From: an uncultured Bacilli bacterium
GTDB lineage: Bacteria > Bacillota_I > Bacilli_A > RF39 > UBA660
Reading direction: 5' to 3'
Assembly (NCBI GenBank): GCA_934101625.1
Contig: CAKORV010000022.1
Span: forward strand, 1-18,968
Length of the DNA: 18,968 bases
Both the position numbers and the translations under genes were made by a program. Under the pieces are notes generated by a model, which was not told where the DNA came from, made no database searches, and was given only the letters and a program-made list of their open reading frames with translations. Of the stretch, positions 1 through 6,862 are shown in pieces. The first letter of the stretch is position 1. Each line of letters opens with the position of its first letter.

Positions 1-76
1 TTACAGTAGTAAATCTACTTTCTAAATTTTCAATTACTTTGTCCATTTTAGACTTTACATCATTTTCATTAAACAT
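1..76 (-). CDS. frr: Ribosome recycling factor, N-terminal fragment
   Basis: Only the first 25 codons lie in the window; the gene continues beyond base 1. The visible peptide begins MFNENDVKSKMDKVIENLES and runs into RFTTV. This resembles the start of bacterial RRF, where an initial helix with a K-M-(D/E)-K motif is followed by a conserved (T/S)-V-R-A-G-R-A stretch; the window ends just before the diagnostic RAGRA. RRF splits post-termination ribosomes together with EF-G. An AGGTGA ribosome binding site sits 6-7 bases before the ATG. The terminator upstream (105-143) suggests frr is separate from the repeat-protein operon. With so few residues the call rests on the start context alone and could be wrong. 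Confidence 0.6.
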   Translation of the reverse strand, partial: MFNENDVKSKMDKVIENLESRFTTV

Positions 77-104
77 TTTTTCTTCACCTAAGTTAATTCT
101 ATCA

Positions 105-143
105 AATTATAAATAAAAAAGAAATAGAATTTTAATCTATTTC
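105..143 (-). terminator. Rho-independent terminator after the repeat-protein operon
   Basis: An 8-bp stem, GAAATAGA (121-128) pairing with TCTATTTC (136-143), has a 7-base loop. On the minus strand it is followed by a T-rich run (TTTTTTATTT). The stem overlaps the stop codon of the 526-residue gene, as is common in compact genomes. The stem is AT-rich and so only moderately stable. Confidence 0.6.
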
Positions 144-1723
144 TAAAATTTAATAATCATTTTCTTTACTTTTTTATCAATATCGTCTAAATTACTTTTA
201 ACATCATTCAAATTGACTCCAGTAATATTATAAATAATTTCATCACTATAAGTAGGATATTTTAATCTAATAAAGTAAGCAAATAAAATATTCTCATCAT
301 ATACTTTAGAAAGTTCTTTAAAATAATCAGTTGCTAGAATCTTTTTAATACGTTTAAGTTCTCCTACTTTTATACCTATCTTATTAGCTTTTTCTTTTAT
401 AATAGTACGTCTAACTTGTTCTAAAGCATATTTAACTTTTATTTGTTCGTTTGGATTTATTTCAAATTCATTTGGTCTTTTTTCAAAAGTAAAACCATAA
501 TATTTTTGTAAAATCTCTAAATTTTCTTTACTTAAATAACACAAACTAGTTAATACTTCTTCATGTGTACCATACTTTTTTAATCTTTCCATAACTTTCT
601 TACGTTTTATTTCATTATTAGATTTACCTAAGAAATATTTCATTAAATAATATACATTTCTAAATATATATCTAGAATCTTCAGTAGTAAATTGTCCATA
701 ATATTCAGTGTTTTTTAAATCTTTATCATATTTTTTATAAACGATACTTTGATCAACATTTAAACTTAATAAAGTATTTTTGATTCTTTCTTGGTATTCT
801 AATTCAGATTCTCCTTCTAATTGAAATTCTCTAAACAAATCATAAAAAGATTTAAATGAAAAAGATTTTCTAATACGTTTCTTCATTAATTTAAATTTAA
901 TTTTCATTTTATTATTAAATATTCTTTCTTTTTCTTCTTCATTCATTAATACTAACATATCTAATTCATTACCAAATATTTTAGTTAATTTATTTTTTTC
1001 AAAATCTGTTAATTCATTAAATCTATTTAATAATTCTTCTTTTGGTATATCTTTAAACAAATCATAAAAACTTACATATTCATAACCGTTCTTAAATTTA
1101 TTTATATTTCTTCTTAATTTTTTACTTATAACAGAATTTATTCTATTGTTTTCAATACAAGTTAAATCAGATTTTCTGGTATTACTAGTTAAATTATAAC
1201 CATACTTTTTGTATATTAGATTTCTATCAGAAGTATCTAAAGTCATAACTAGTTTTAGACCTTCCTTAATAGATATATTATATACTTCAGTAAATGTCTT
1301 ATATACAATTTTATTATCATTTGTTACTTTATTTTCTAATGATTCACTCATACATTTAAGATAATATTTAATTTTACTTTTATCATTAGTAGTTAATTCA
1401 TCCATTATTTCTTTTTCATAGCTAAATGTATATTCTTTCATAAGTGTATTTTTACTTTTTTCTTTAAGTAAATTAAATGCATTTAAAACACTCTTTTTAG
1501 AATAGCCTGAAAATTTTTCATAAAGATTCTTTTTATATCTTGCATTTATTTTAGTAGTTAAAACTTTTAATAGTCCTTTATTCCCTGCATATGAATGTCC
1601 TTTTGAGTTAATTCCAAAACTATATAATAACTCTTTTTGTTGGATACTCGTCAATGTATTAAAAACACTCATAACTTCTTCTTCACTAGCATTAATTCTT
1701 TTATATAAATCTTCTCTAAACAT
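143..1723 (-). CDS. Hypothetical helical-repeat protein (526 aa)
   Basis: I do not recognise this as a named family. The lysine-rich protein has no signal peptide or membrane segment, so it is probably cytoplasmic. It is built from about six degenerate units of roughly 62-88 residues. Each has a helix of the form L..L......(L/I)(Y/Q)..(Y/F)G, near residues 14-38, 77-101, 156-178, 229-251, 313-336 and 387-411. Between units there is a second recurring stretch, clearest as SFYDLF at 218-223 and again at 292-297. The 'dRnlIYKKYG' helix resembles the start of sigma-70 region 4 (compare REKDIIIRRYG in the nearby SigK), but no convincing DNA-binding helix follows, so that link is speculative. The start has a GGGGG ribosome binding site 8 bases upstream. 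It lies 17 bp after the 184-residue gene and is probably co-transcribed with it. Confidence 0.75.
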   Translation of the reverse strand: MFREDLYKRINASEEEVMSVFNTLTSIQQKELLYSFGINSKGHSYAGNKGLLKVLTTKINARYKKNLYEKFSGYSKKSVLNAFNLLKEKSKNTLMKEYTFSYEKEIMDELTTNDKSKIKYYLKCMSESLENKVTNDNKIVYKTFTEVYNISIKEGLKLVMTLDTSDRNLIYKKYGYNLTSNTRKSDLTCIENNRINSVISKKLRRNINKFKNGYEYVSFYDLFKDIPKEELLNRFNELTDFEKNKLTKIFGNELDMLVLMNEEEKERIFNNKMKIKFKLMKKRIRKSFSFKSFYDLFREFQLEGESELEYQERIKNTLLSLNVDQSIVYKKYDKDLKNTEYYGQFTTEDSRYIFRNVYYLMKYFLGKSNNEIKRKKVMERLKKYGTHEEVLTSLCYLSKENLEILQKYYGFTFEKRPNEFEINPNEQIKVKYALEQVRRTIIKEKANKIGIKVGELKRIKKILATDYFKELSKVYDENILFAYFIRLKYPTYSDEIIYNITGVNLNDVKSNLDDIDKKVKKMIIKF

Positions 1724-1740
1724 ACAAAACCCCCATTAAC

Positions 1741-2295
1741 TTATTTAGATATTTTTAATTTTCTAATATTATTTATTTCTGCTTGTCTAATTAATTCAGA
1801 ACGTTCTTCTCTTGATATTCCAAGTCTTCCTAAATTATTTATATACTGAATATTATTAGTAGATATAATATATTTAATTATTTTGTTTTTATCTGCATTT
1901 GGAATATTAGTACCAAAACTATATATATAATTTATATCATTAGTTTTAATAAGTTCATCCAATAGTTTATCTATATTAACACCATCTGCCCATGCTAAAA
2001 AATAAAGCCATTTAGCATCTCCTATTCTAGATAAACCATCTATAATTAAATCTTTATTACAAGGTATTTCCATTGCAAAAGTATACATCATTTGAGCATC
2101 GTTACTATTTATCACTACATTTAAATGACTATTTATATCAGCCCCATTTATCTCCTTCGCAAATAAGTATGATAAAAAGGGATCATTTTTATCTAATATA
2201 CTTTTCTCAACTGTTTTAAGTTCTCCACCTTTTAAGTTATTTTTAATGGTTTGTATTAATTTTTCTTTTTTAAGACGTATTTCAACATTGTTCAT
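1741..2295 (-). CDS. Hypothetical short-repeat protein (184 aa)
   Basis: No known function is recognisable. After a charged N-terminal helix (1-30) the protein holds five units with a 27-28 residue period, each of the form I...(N)D...(L/M)Y.FA..I....D...(I/L). The unit anchors are D38, D66, D93, D120 and N148. Such paired-helix repeats usually form a solenoid used for binding a partner; that role is inference. The SYLFAKEI, MYTFAMEI and IYSFGTNI copies are the best matched, while the last unit is degenerate. The gene starts with an excellent GGAGGGG ribosome binding site 5 bases before the ATG and a consensus promoter further upstream. It is the first gene of an operon with the 526-residue gene, which is also repetitive. 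Confidence 0.75.
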   Translation of the reverse strand: MNNVEIRLKKEKLIQTIKNNLKGGELKTVEKSILDKNDPFLSYLFAKEINGADINSHLNVVINSNDAQMMYTFAMEIPCNKDLIIDGLSRIGDAKWLYFLAWADGVNIDKLLDELIKTNDINYIYSFGTNIPNADKNKIIKYIISTNNIQYINNLGRLGISREERSELIRQAEINNIRKLKISK

Positions 2296-2319
2296 ACTTA
2301 CCCCTCCATCAGGATATGT

Positions 2320-2348
2320 ATTGTAGCATAATATAGTACAATTGTCAA
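2320..2348 (-). promoter_or_regulatory. Consensus sigma-A-type promoter for the repeat-protein operon
   Basis: On the minus strand TTGACA (2343-2348) is followed, after exactly 17 bp, by TACAAT (2320-2325). Transcription should start near 2313, giving a leader of about 17 bases that contains the GGAGGGG ribosome binding site of the 184-residue gene. Confidence 0.8.
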
Positions 2349-2353
2349 ATCAT

Positions 2354-2382
2354 ATCATAATTCAATTTTTTATTAATATAAT
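2354..2382 (+). promoter_or_regulatory. Candidate sigK promoter, possibly sigma-E-like, giving a leaderless mRNA
   Basis: TATAAT lies at 2377-2382, only 5 bases before the sigK ATG, and no ribosome binding site is visible. There is no good sigma-A -35 at 17 bp. Read as a sigma-E promoter, ATCATAAT (2354-2361) matches 6 of 8 positions of GTCATATT, and AATATAAT (2375-2382) matches 6 of 8 of CATACAAT, with a 13-bp gap. In such AT-rich DNA partial matches arise easily, so the sigma-E reading is weak. Confidence 0.35.
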
Positions 2383-2387
2383 TTAGT

Positions 2388-3080
2388 ATGATAAAGAAAA
2401 TATTAGAGTTTTTTAAAAAATTTGGTTTTTTTACAACTAGTTATAGTATTAATGTATTTCCTGAACCTTTAACTGAAGAAGAGGAAGAAAGAAATATATT
2501 TTTAATGATTAATGGGAGTAAAGAAGCAAGAAATATACTTGTAGAACATAATCTTAGATTAGTCGCACATATTGTTAAGAAATATGAAACATTTAATGAA
2601 AATACTGATGATTTAATTAGTATAGGTACGATTGGTTTAATTAAAGGAATAGATACTTATAATATAGATAAACCTGTTAAATTAATTACTTATGCTGCGA
2701 AATGTATAGAAAATGAGATTCTTATGTATATAAGGCAAAATAAAAAGAATCAAAATAATATTAGTTTAAATGATTCTATTGGATATGATAAAGATGGTAA
2801 TGAGATAACTTTAGGAGAAATTATAAAAGAAGAGACAATTGATTCTTTAGAATTAATACATTTTAAAGATAATGTTAATCTACTTAAAAATTATTTAGAA
2901 GTTTTAACTAAAAGAGAAAAAGATATTATTATAAGAAGATATGGACTAGGAAATCATGATGAACAAACACAAAAGGAAATTGCTAAAGATTTAAAGATTA
3001 GTAGAAGTTATGTTTCAAGAATTGAAAAAAGAGCATTAGTTAAATTATATAGGGAATTTTTAAAGAATAATAAAATTTAA
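2388..3080 (+). CDS. sigK: Sporulation sigma factor SigK, with apparent pro-sequence
   Basis: This sigma-70 family factor closely follows Bacillus subtilis sigma-K, which directs late mother-cell transcription during endospore formation. Region 2 is at about 46-117 (ARNILVEHNLRLVAHIVKKY, DLISIGTIGLIKGI, CIENEILMYIR). The linker SLNDSIGYDKDGNEITL follows at 126-142. Region 4 is at 170-225, ending in the helix-turn-helix EIAKDLKISRSYVSRIEKRA. The length of 230 residues is normal for pro-sigma-K. Residues 1-18 are hydrophobic and basic, then a Ser-Tyr junction (18-19) precedes SINVFPEPLT. That layout parallels the membrane-anchoring pro-peptide removed by SpoIVFB. An in-frame TAA at 2379 rules out an earlier start. 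The gene is uninterrupted, with no skin-type insertion. It converges with the lipoprotein gene, with 1 bp between stop codons. Sporulation itself cannot be shown from this window. Confidence 0.88.
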   Translation: MIKKILEFFKKFGFFTTSYSINVFPEPLTEEEEERNIFLMINGSKEARNILVEHNLRLVAHIVKKYETFNENTDDLISIGTIGLIKGIDTYNIDKPVKLITYAAKCIENEILMYIRQNKKNQNNISLNDSIGYDKDGNEITLGEIIKEETIDSLELIHFKDNVNLLKNYLEVLTKREKDIIIRRYGLGNHDEQTQKEIAKDLKISRSYVSRIEKRALVKLYREFLKNNKI

Positions 3081-3081
3081 A

Positions 3082-3702
3082 CTAATACTCAGTCTTATCG
3101 ATTATTTTATATTCATCAAGTTTTATTTGATGAGTTTTTCTATATTCTAAATCAGTATTAAATGCAGGATATCCTTCTTCAGTATAAACTGATTTGTTAG
3201 CATTATCATAATAAATAATATTTTCTTCTTGCTCTTTTAACATGGTATATTCAACATTTTCATACAATGTGTTATTAATCACCAAATATTTACCTTTTTC
3301 TAAATATTTACCGCTAATATTGTAATCAGAAGTATCTGTTTGCTCATCACAATCACTACATGTTTTATATATGTTTTTGTATGTTAAATTTATAGCTACT
3401 CCATAATCTATAGATTGCCATTGACAATGAGTTGTAACAGATGAGAAAGATGCTCCATTACTATAATTTATTTTATCAGTTGAATAGCATTCATTATTAT
3501 CTCTTATATCTATCATTAAACTTCCAGTTTGAGATGTACCATCTTCATTAGTATAATTATTACTCTTCTTAAACATTAAACTTGAACTCAATTTATAATC
3601 ATAAGACTCCACATTAAATTTATATAACACTGGTTTAGAATCTTCTTTTATATTACAACCAGTAAGAAAAAATAGCGTACATAATATAATAATTTTTTTC
3701 AT
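3082..3702 (-). CDS. Small lipoprotein of unknown function (206 aa)
   Basis: A short signal peptide, MKKIIILCTLFFLTGC, ends in a clear lipobox (LTGC) with the lipidated Cys at position 16. The mature protein should therefore be anchored to the outer face of the membrane. I chose the ATG at 3702. The in-frame GTG at 3714 is part of the AGAGGTG ribosome binding site itself, whereas the ATG sits 9 bases after it. The mature part is polar, with a Cys pair in CSDC and other scattered Cys residues. It has alternating hydrophobic stretches (KYLVINNTLYENVEYTML) that suggest a beta-rich fold. No family is recognised. It has its own consensus promoter, and no terminator is visible between it and convergent sigK. 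Confidence 0.8.
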   Translation of the reverse strand: MKKIIILCTLFFLTGCNIKEDSKPVLYKFNVESYDYKLSSSLMFKKSNNYTNEDGTSQTGSLMIDIRDNNECYSTDKINYSNGASFSSVTTHCQWQSIDYGVAINLTYKNIYKTCSDCDEQTDTSDYNISGKYLEKGKYLVINNTLYENVEYTMLKEQEENIIYYDNANKSVYTEEGYPAFNTDLEYRKTHQIKLDEYKIIDKTEY

Positions 3703-3727
3703 AACAAATAACACCTCTTACAGCCTA

Positions 3728-3756
3728 AGTATACAATAAAATTATTACTATTTCAA
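3728..3756 (-). promoter_or_regulatory. Sigma-A-type promoter for the lipoprotein gene
   Basis: TTGAAA (3751-3756) and TATACT (3728-3733) are separated by 17 bp on the minus strand. The -35 box overlaps the last codons and stop of the upstream fem gene, so the lipoprotein can be expressed independently of it. Confidence 0.75.
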
Positions 3757-4914
3757 TATTGACTTAATACTACACATTATCTTTTTAATAGTATGATAAA
3801 CTTTATAAGAAATGTTATAAGTATGATACCAAAATTTACTTAATATAAGATCAAACTCTCCAATATATTCTATAACATAACCACCAAAACCTCTTTTAAA
3901 ATCATAAACACCATAATTACTACTTTTAGGATTAAAATCACCACTTATTCCACCAAAATCATATATTGGTAAATTCTTAGATTTAGCTAACTCAATCATT
4001 TCTATCTGCATCATATATTGTGCCATAAATGGCATATATTCTTTATAAGTACCACCATATACATAATTGAGTTTATTCTTGTCAAATATAAATACCCCGG
4101 CTGTAATAGGTATTTTTTCTTTATTTTCTTTTTTAATTAGATTATAAAGTTTATCATTTTTACATTTATTTAAATATTCTTTTTTATTTAGATAAATAAT
4201 TACAAAAACACTTTTATCTTTAAGTAAATTATTTAAATTATTATAGTATTCTAATGATCTGTCATAATGTTTTTGTCTTGTGGCTGTACTCTCCATTATC
4301 TTTTTAAAGTCATTTAATTTATTTTTATCGTTAACATATTCTAATTCTAAAGGATATTCTTTATATTTTTTTATACATCTTTTACATCTATGATTCATAT
4401 TACTAATTAGTTCATCTAAACTATTATTTATAACTAAAGCATAACTCCATCTAAGTTGTATTTCATTTTTATTATAACCTTTTGTAAATCCATGATGAAC
4501 AAACCCAAGATTACATAAATTCATAATAACTTTATCATTAGATTCACCTATATTATTACCTAAATTATCATGTTTTCTATATTCTATTAAAGGATCTATT
4601 TTAAATACTATTCCATTTCTTTTAATTAAAAATTTCTTTATCTCATTTATAAAATAACTTAATACTTCTTTATCACTATAATCAATTAGTATACCTCTAG
4701 GTGCATAATATAAGTATTTATTTAGAAATAATTTTCTACCTAACACTAATGTTATTCCAACTATTTTATTATTTTGTTTTACTCCAAGAAAATAATGAAT
4801 CCAACCTGTAGTTTCTTTTAATTTAGCCCATTCACTTGACTCGTAAAAACTACTACATTTAAAGTCATCGCAATATTTATCAAACTCTTCGCTAGTTAAT
4901 TCTTCAAACTTCAT
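3748..4914 (-). CDS. FemABX-family peptidoglycan cross-bridge aminoacyltransferase
   Basis: FemABX enzymes use aminoacyl-tRNA to add amino acids to the stem-peptide lysine of lipid II, on the cytoplasmic face of the membrane. Family features are visible: FYESSEWAKLKETTGW near the N-terminus (23-38); the YYAPRGILIDY strand (69-79) before a KIDP segment; and RQKHYDRSLEYYNNL mid-protein. The C-terminal signature runs YGGTYKEYMPFMAQYMMQIE, then IYDFGGISGDF, then VYDFKRGFGGYVIEYIGEFDL. Length (388) is slightly below FemA/FemB/MurM (about 400-420), and the helical arm between the two GNAT-like halves seems short. The ribosome binding site is AGAAGGTG. The promoter carries four TTAAG repeats shared with the neighbouring VanR-like gene. 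Which amino acid is added cannot be read from the sequence. Confidence 0.88.
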   Translation of the reverse strand: MKFEELTSEEFDKYCDDFKCSSFYESSEWAKLKETTGWIHYFLGVKQNNKIVGITLVLGRKLFLNKYLYYAPRGILIDYSDKEVLSYFINEIKKFLIKRNGIVFKIDPLIEYRKHDNLGNNIGESNDKVIMNLCNLGFVHHGFTKGYNKNEIQLRWSYALVINNSLDELISNMNHRCKRCIKKYKEYPLELEYVNDKNKLNDFKKIMESTATRQKHYDRSLEYYNNLNNLLKDKSVFVIIYLNKKEYLNKCKNDKLYNLIKKENKEKIPITAGVFIFDKNKLNYVYGGTYKEYMPFMAQYMMQIEMIELAKSKNLPIYDFGGISGDFNPKSSNYGVYDFKRGFGGYVIEYIGEFDLILSKFWYHTYNISYKVYHTIKKIMCSIKSILK

Positions 4915-4950
4915 ACATACACCTTCTATTATAAAAAAATTAGCATAATA

Positions 4951-5015
4951 ATTATACTAATTCTAATATTGAAGTTTGTTAATTCTGTCTTAATTAAATC
5001 TTAAATAATTCTTAA
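4951..5015 (-). promoter_or_regulatory. fem promoter with four 11-bp-periodic TTAAG operator repeats
   Basis: On the minus strand TTAAG occurs at 5015-5011, 5004-5000 and 4993-4989, and TTAAC at 4982-4978. Each is exactly 11 bp from the next, one DNA helical turn. The last is 21 bp upstream of a TATAAT -10 box (4956-4951), so it overlaps the -35 position, where no good -35 hexamer exists. This is the layout of an activator-dependent promoter bound by an OmpR/PhoB-type regulator. The regulator gene's own promoter has the same geometry. Confidence 0.7.
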
Positions 5016-6146
5016 TTATTCATCTAATATAGGTAATATAACGATAAATGTTGTTTTATCTTTATCACTAATTACTTTAATTTCGCCTCCATGAAGACTA
5101 ACTATTTCTTTACTAATCGCAAGTCCTAAACCACTTCCACCAGTTTTACTTGTTCTAGACTCATCCATTCTATAAAAATTCTCAAATATTTTATCTAATT
5201 TATCTTTAGGAATCATTTTTCCTTTATTAGTAACACTAACTATAATTTCATTATTACTCTTTTTTGCATTAATATCTATATCAGTATTATCTTTACTATA
5301 ATTAATTGCATTCTTAATAAGGTTATTAAATACACGACTTAGTTTATCAGGATCTGCATAAATATTTAAATTCTTGGTTGCTTTAAAGTTAATCTTTTTA
5401 TTTAAGTCATTTAATATTGGATAAAAATCATCTATAATTTGTTCAATCATTAAATTTAGATTTAACTCTTCTTTTTCTAAAATAATCTTCTCAGAATTGA
5501 ATCTAGCAATATCGAATAATTCATTAATTAATTCTTCTAATCTATATGATTTATTTAATACTAATTCTAAGTATTTCTTTCTTTGTACTCTAGGCATATC
5601 ATCTATTTCATTTAATAATGATAAGTAACCAATAACTACTGTTAAAGGTGTTTTTATATCATGTGCTAGATAAACTATTAATTCATCTTTCTTCTTTTCG
5701 TTTTCGTAAGCTAACTTTTTATTTTTAAATGATTCACTTCTAAAATGATTTAATTTAATTTCTAAATCTTTCATTTCACCAGGTAAACTTATATATTCAT
5801 TTTTTTCATCAAATAATTTATCTGTACTATCATATATATCTTGTACATAAGAAGATATATCTTTAATTTCAAAGTATACTAATACTAAAGTAATTACTAT
5901 AATTAATATAGATATTATCAAATATCCTATTCCATTATAATAGAAATTATAAAATAAACTTATAAGTCTATAATATGTATGAGAACTAATATTATATATC
6001 CACTGAAAATCTAATATTTCTATTAATCTTTTAAATAAAAACATTGCTAATAAAGAGATAGTTATTACAATAAAGATTTTACCTACTAATCTAATAAATC
6101 TTCTTTTTAATATATCATTATTTTTCAATTTTATACCCCATTCCAT
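5016..6146 (-). CDS. VanS-like membrane sensor histidine kinase
   Basis: The sensor kinase of a two-component pair. Two transmembrane helices lie at about 20-42 and 72-93 around a short (~30-residue) extracytoplasmic loop. A linker leads to the dimerisation domain with the phospho-accepting His162 in YLAHDIKTPLTVVIGYLSLL. The ATP-binding domain carries the N box (NNLIKNAINYS, 274-284), the F box (FENFYRMDESR) and the glycine-rich GGSGLGLAI (336-344). The arrangement and wording are very close to enterococcal VanS. Its reading frame overlaps the regulator gene by 29 bp if ATG 6146 is used. A TTG at 6128, about 6 bases after GGGG and matching the IKLKN start of VanS, is an equally good start. 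The signal sensed is unknown, and no vanH, vanA or vanX genes are present here. Confidence 0.9.
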   Translation of the reverse strand: MEWGIKLKNNDILKRRFIRLVGKIFIVITISLLAMFLFKRLIEILDFQWIYNISSHTYYRLISLFYNFYYNGIGYLIISILIIVITLVLVYFEIKDISSYVQDIYDSTDKLFDEKNEYISLPGEMKDLEIKLNHFRSESFKNKKLAYENEKKKDELIVYLAHDIKTPLTVVIGYLSLLNEIDDMPRVQRKKYLELVLNKSYRLEELINELFDIARFNSEKIILEKEELNLNLMIEQIIDDFYPILNDLNKKINFKATKNLNIYADPDKLSRVFNNLIKNAINYSKDNTDIDINAKKSNNEIIVSVTNKGKMIPKDKLDKIFENFYRMDESRTSKTGGSGLGLAISKEIVSLHGGEIKVISDKDKTTFIVILPILDE

Positions 6147-6804
6147 AAATAGTCTTAATATATTTAGGTTTACTATTTACATCCCCCATTTTTTCTCTTA
6201 TATGTCTTATGTGTACCATTATAGTATTATTATCTTTCTCATAATATTTTTCACCCCATACTTTAGAAAATAAAGTATCACTTTTAACAACATTACCAAC
6301 ATTTTCACATAATAACCAAAGTATTGCGAATTCTGTTTTAGTTAGTTCTATCTTTTTATTATTTAATATAAATTCATGTGTATCAGAGTTAATTATAATA
6401 CCCCTAAATTCTATAATGTTTTCTTCTTTTATAGTATTATATTTCTTATATCTTCTTAATTGTGCTTTCACTCTGGCCATTAGTTCAAGTGGTTCAAAAG
6501 GTTTAGTAACATAATCATCAGCGCCTATAGATAAACCATTAATCTTATCTATATCTTCTACTTTAGCCGTTGCAAATATTATGGGAAAATTATACTTTTC
6601 TCTTATAATACTACATAACTTAAATCCATCTATATTAGGCATCATAACATCTAAAATTGCTAAATCTATATTTAATTTATCTAAATCTTTAACTACATCT
6701 ATACTAGAATAATATTTATATACATTATAGTTATCATTCTTTAAATACAATTCTAATAAATCAGTAATATCTTTTTCATCATCTACTATTAATATATTTG
6801 TCAT
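6118..6804 (-). CDS. VanR-like OmpR-family response regulator
   Basis: The receiver domain (1-117) has the acidic pair D8-D9, phospho-acceptor Asp52 in AILDVMMP, and Lys101 in KPFEPLEL. A winged-helix DNA-binding domain follows (about 130-228), with LTKTEFAILWLLCENVGNVV, the recognition segment NNTIMVHIRHIREKM, and the wing YIKTIYGMGYKIEK. The whole sequence tracks VanR closely, including KAQLRRYKKY between the domains. The ribosome binding site AGGGAG is 5-6 bases before the ATG. The downstream kinase overlaps it, so the pair is made from one transcript. OmpR/PhoB-type regulators bind direct repeats with 11-bp spacing. Such repeats precede both this gene and fem, so autoregulation and fem control are inferred. 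Confidence 0.92.
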   Translation of the reverse strand: MTNILIVDDEKDITDLLELYLKNDNYNVYKYYSSIDVVKDLDKLNIDLAILDVMMPNIDGFKLCSIIREKYNFPIIFATAKVEDIDKINGLSIGADDYVTKPFEPLELMARVKAQLRRYKKYNTIKEENIIEFRGIIINSDTHEFILNNKKIELTKTEFAILWLLCENVGNVVKSDTLFSKVWGEKYYEKDNNTIMVHIRHIREKMGDVNSKPKYIKTIYGMGYKIEK

Positions 6805-6819
6805 AACTACTCCCTATAA

Positions 6820-6862
6820 ATTATAGCACACTCGAATATAAGAAACCTTAATATTTTCTTAA
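6820..6862 (-). promoter_or_regulatory. Promoter and two TTAAG operator repeats for the VanRS-like pair
   Basis: An extended -10, TGC-TATAAT, lies at 6828-6820. Upstream, TTAAG occurs at 6862-6858 and 6851-6847, 11 bp apart, within an ATTAAG context. The nearer repeat ends exactly 21 bp before the -10, the same distance as in the fem promoter. There is no consensus -35. The distal repeat contains the stop codon of the preceding M16 gene. Confidence 0.65.

Noticed and set aside
5004..5020. Terminator hairpin after the histidine kinase gene (AATAATT-CTT-AATTATT)
   Set aside because: The stem has only A-T pairs and lacks a T run. The sequence is better explained as part of the TTAAG repeat array.
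5016..6804. Vancomycin resistance locus
   Set aside because: Only VanR/VanS-like regulators are present. No D-Ala-D-Lac ligase, dehydrogenase or dipeptidase gene is in the window.
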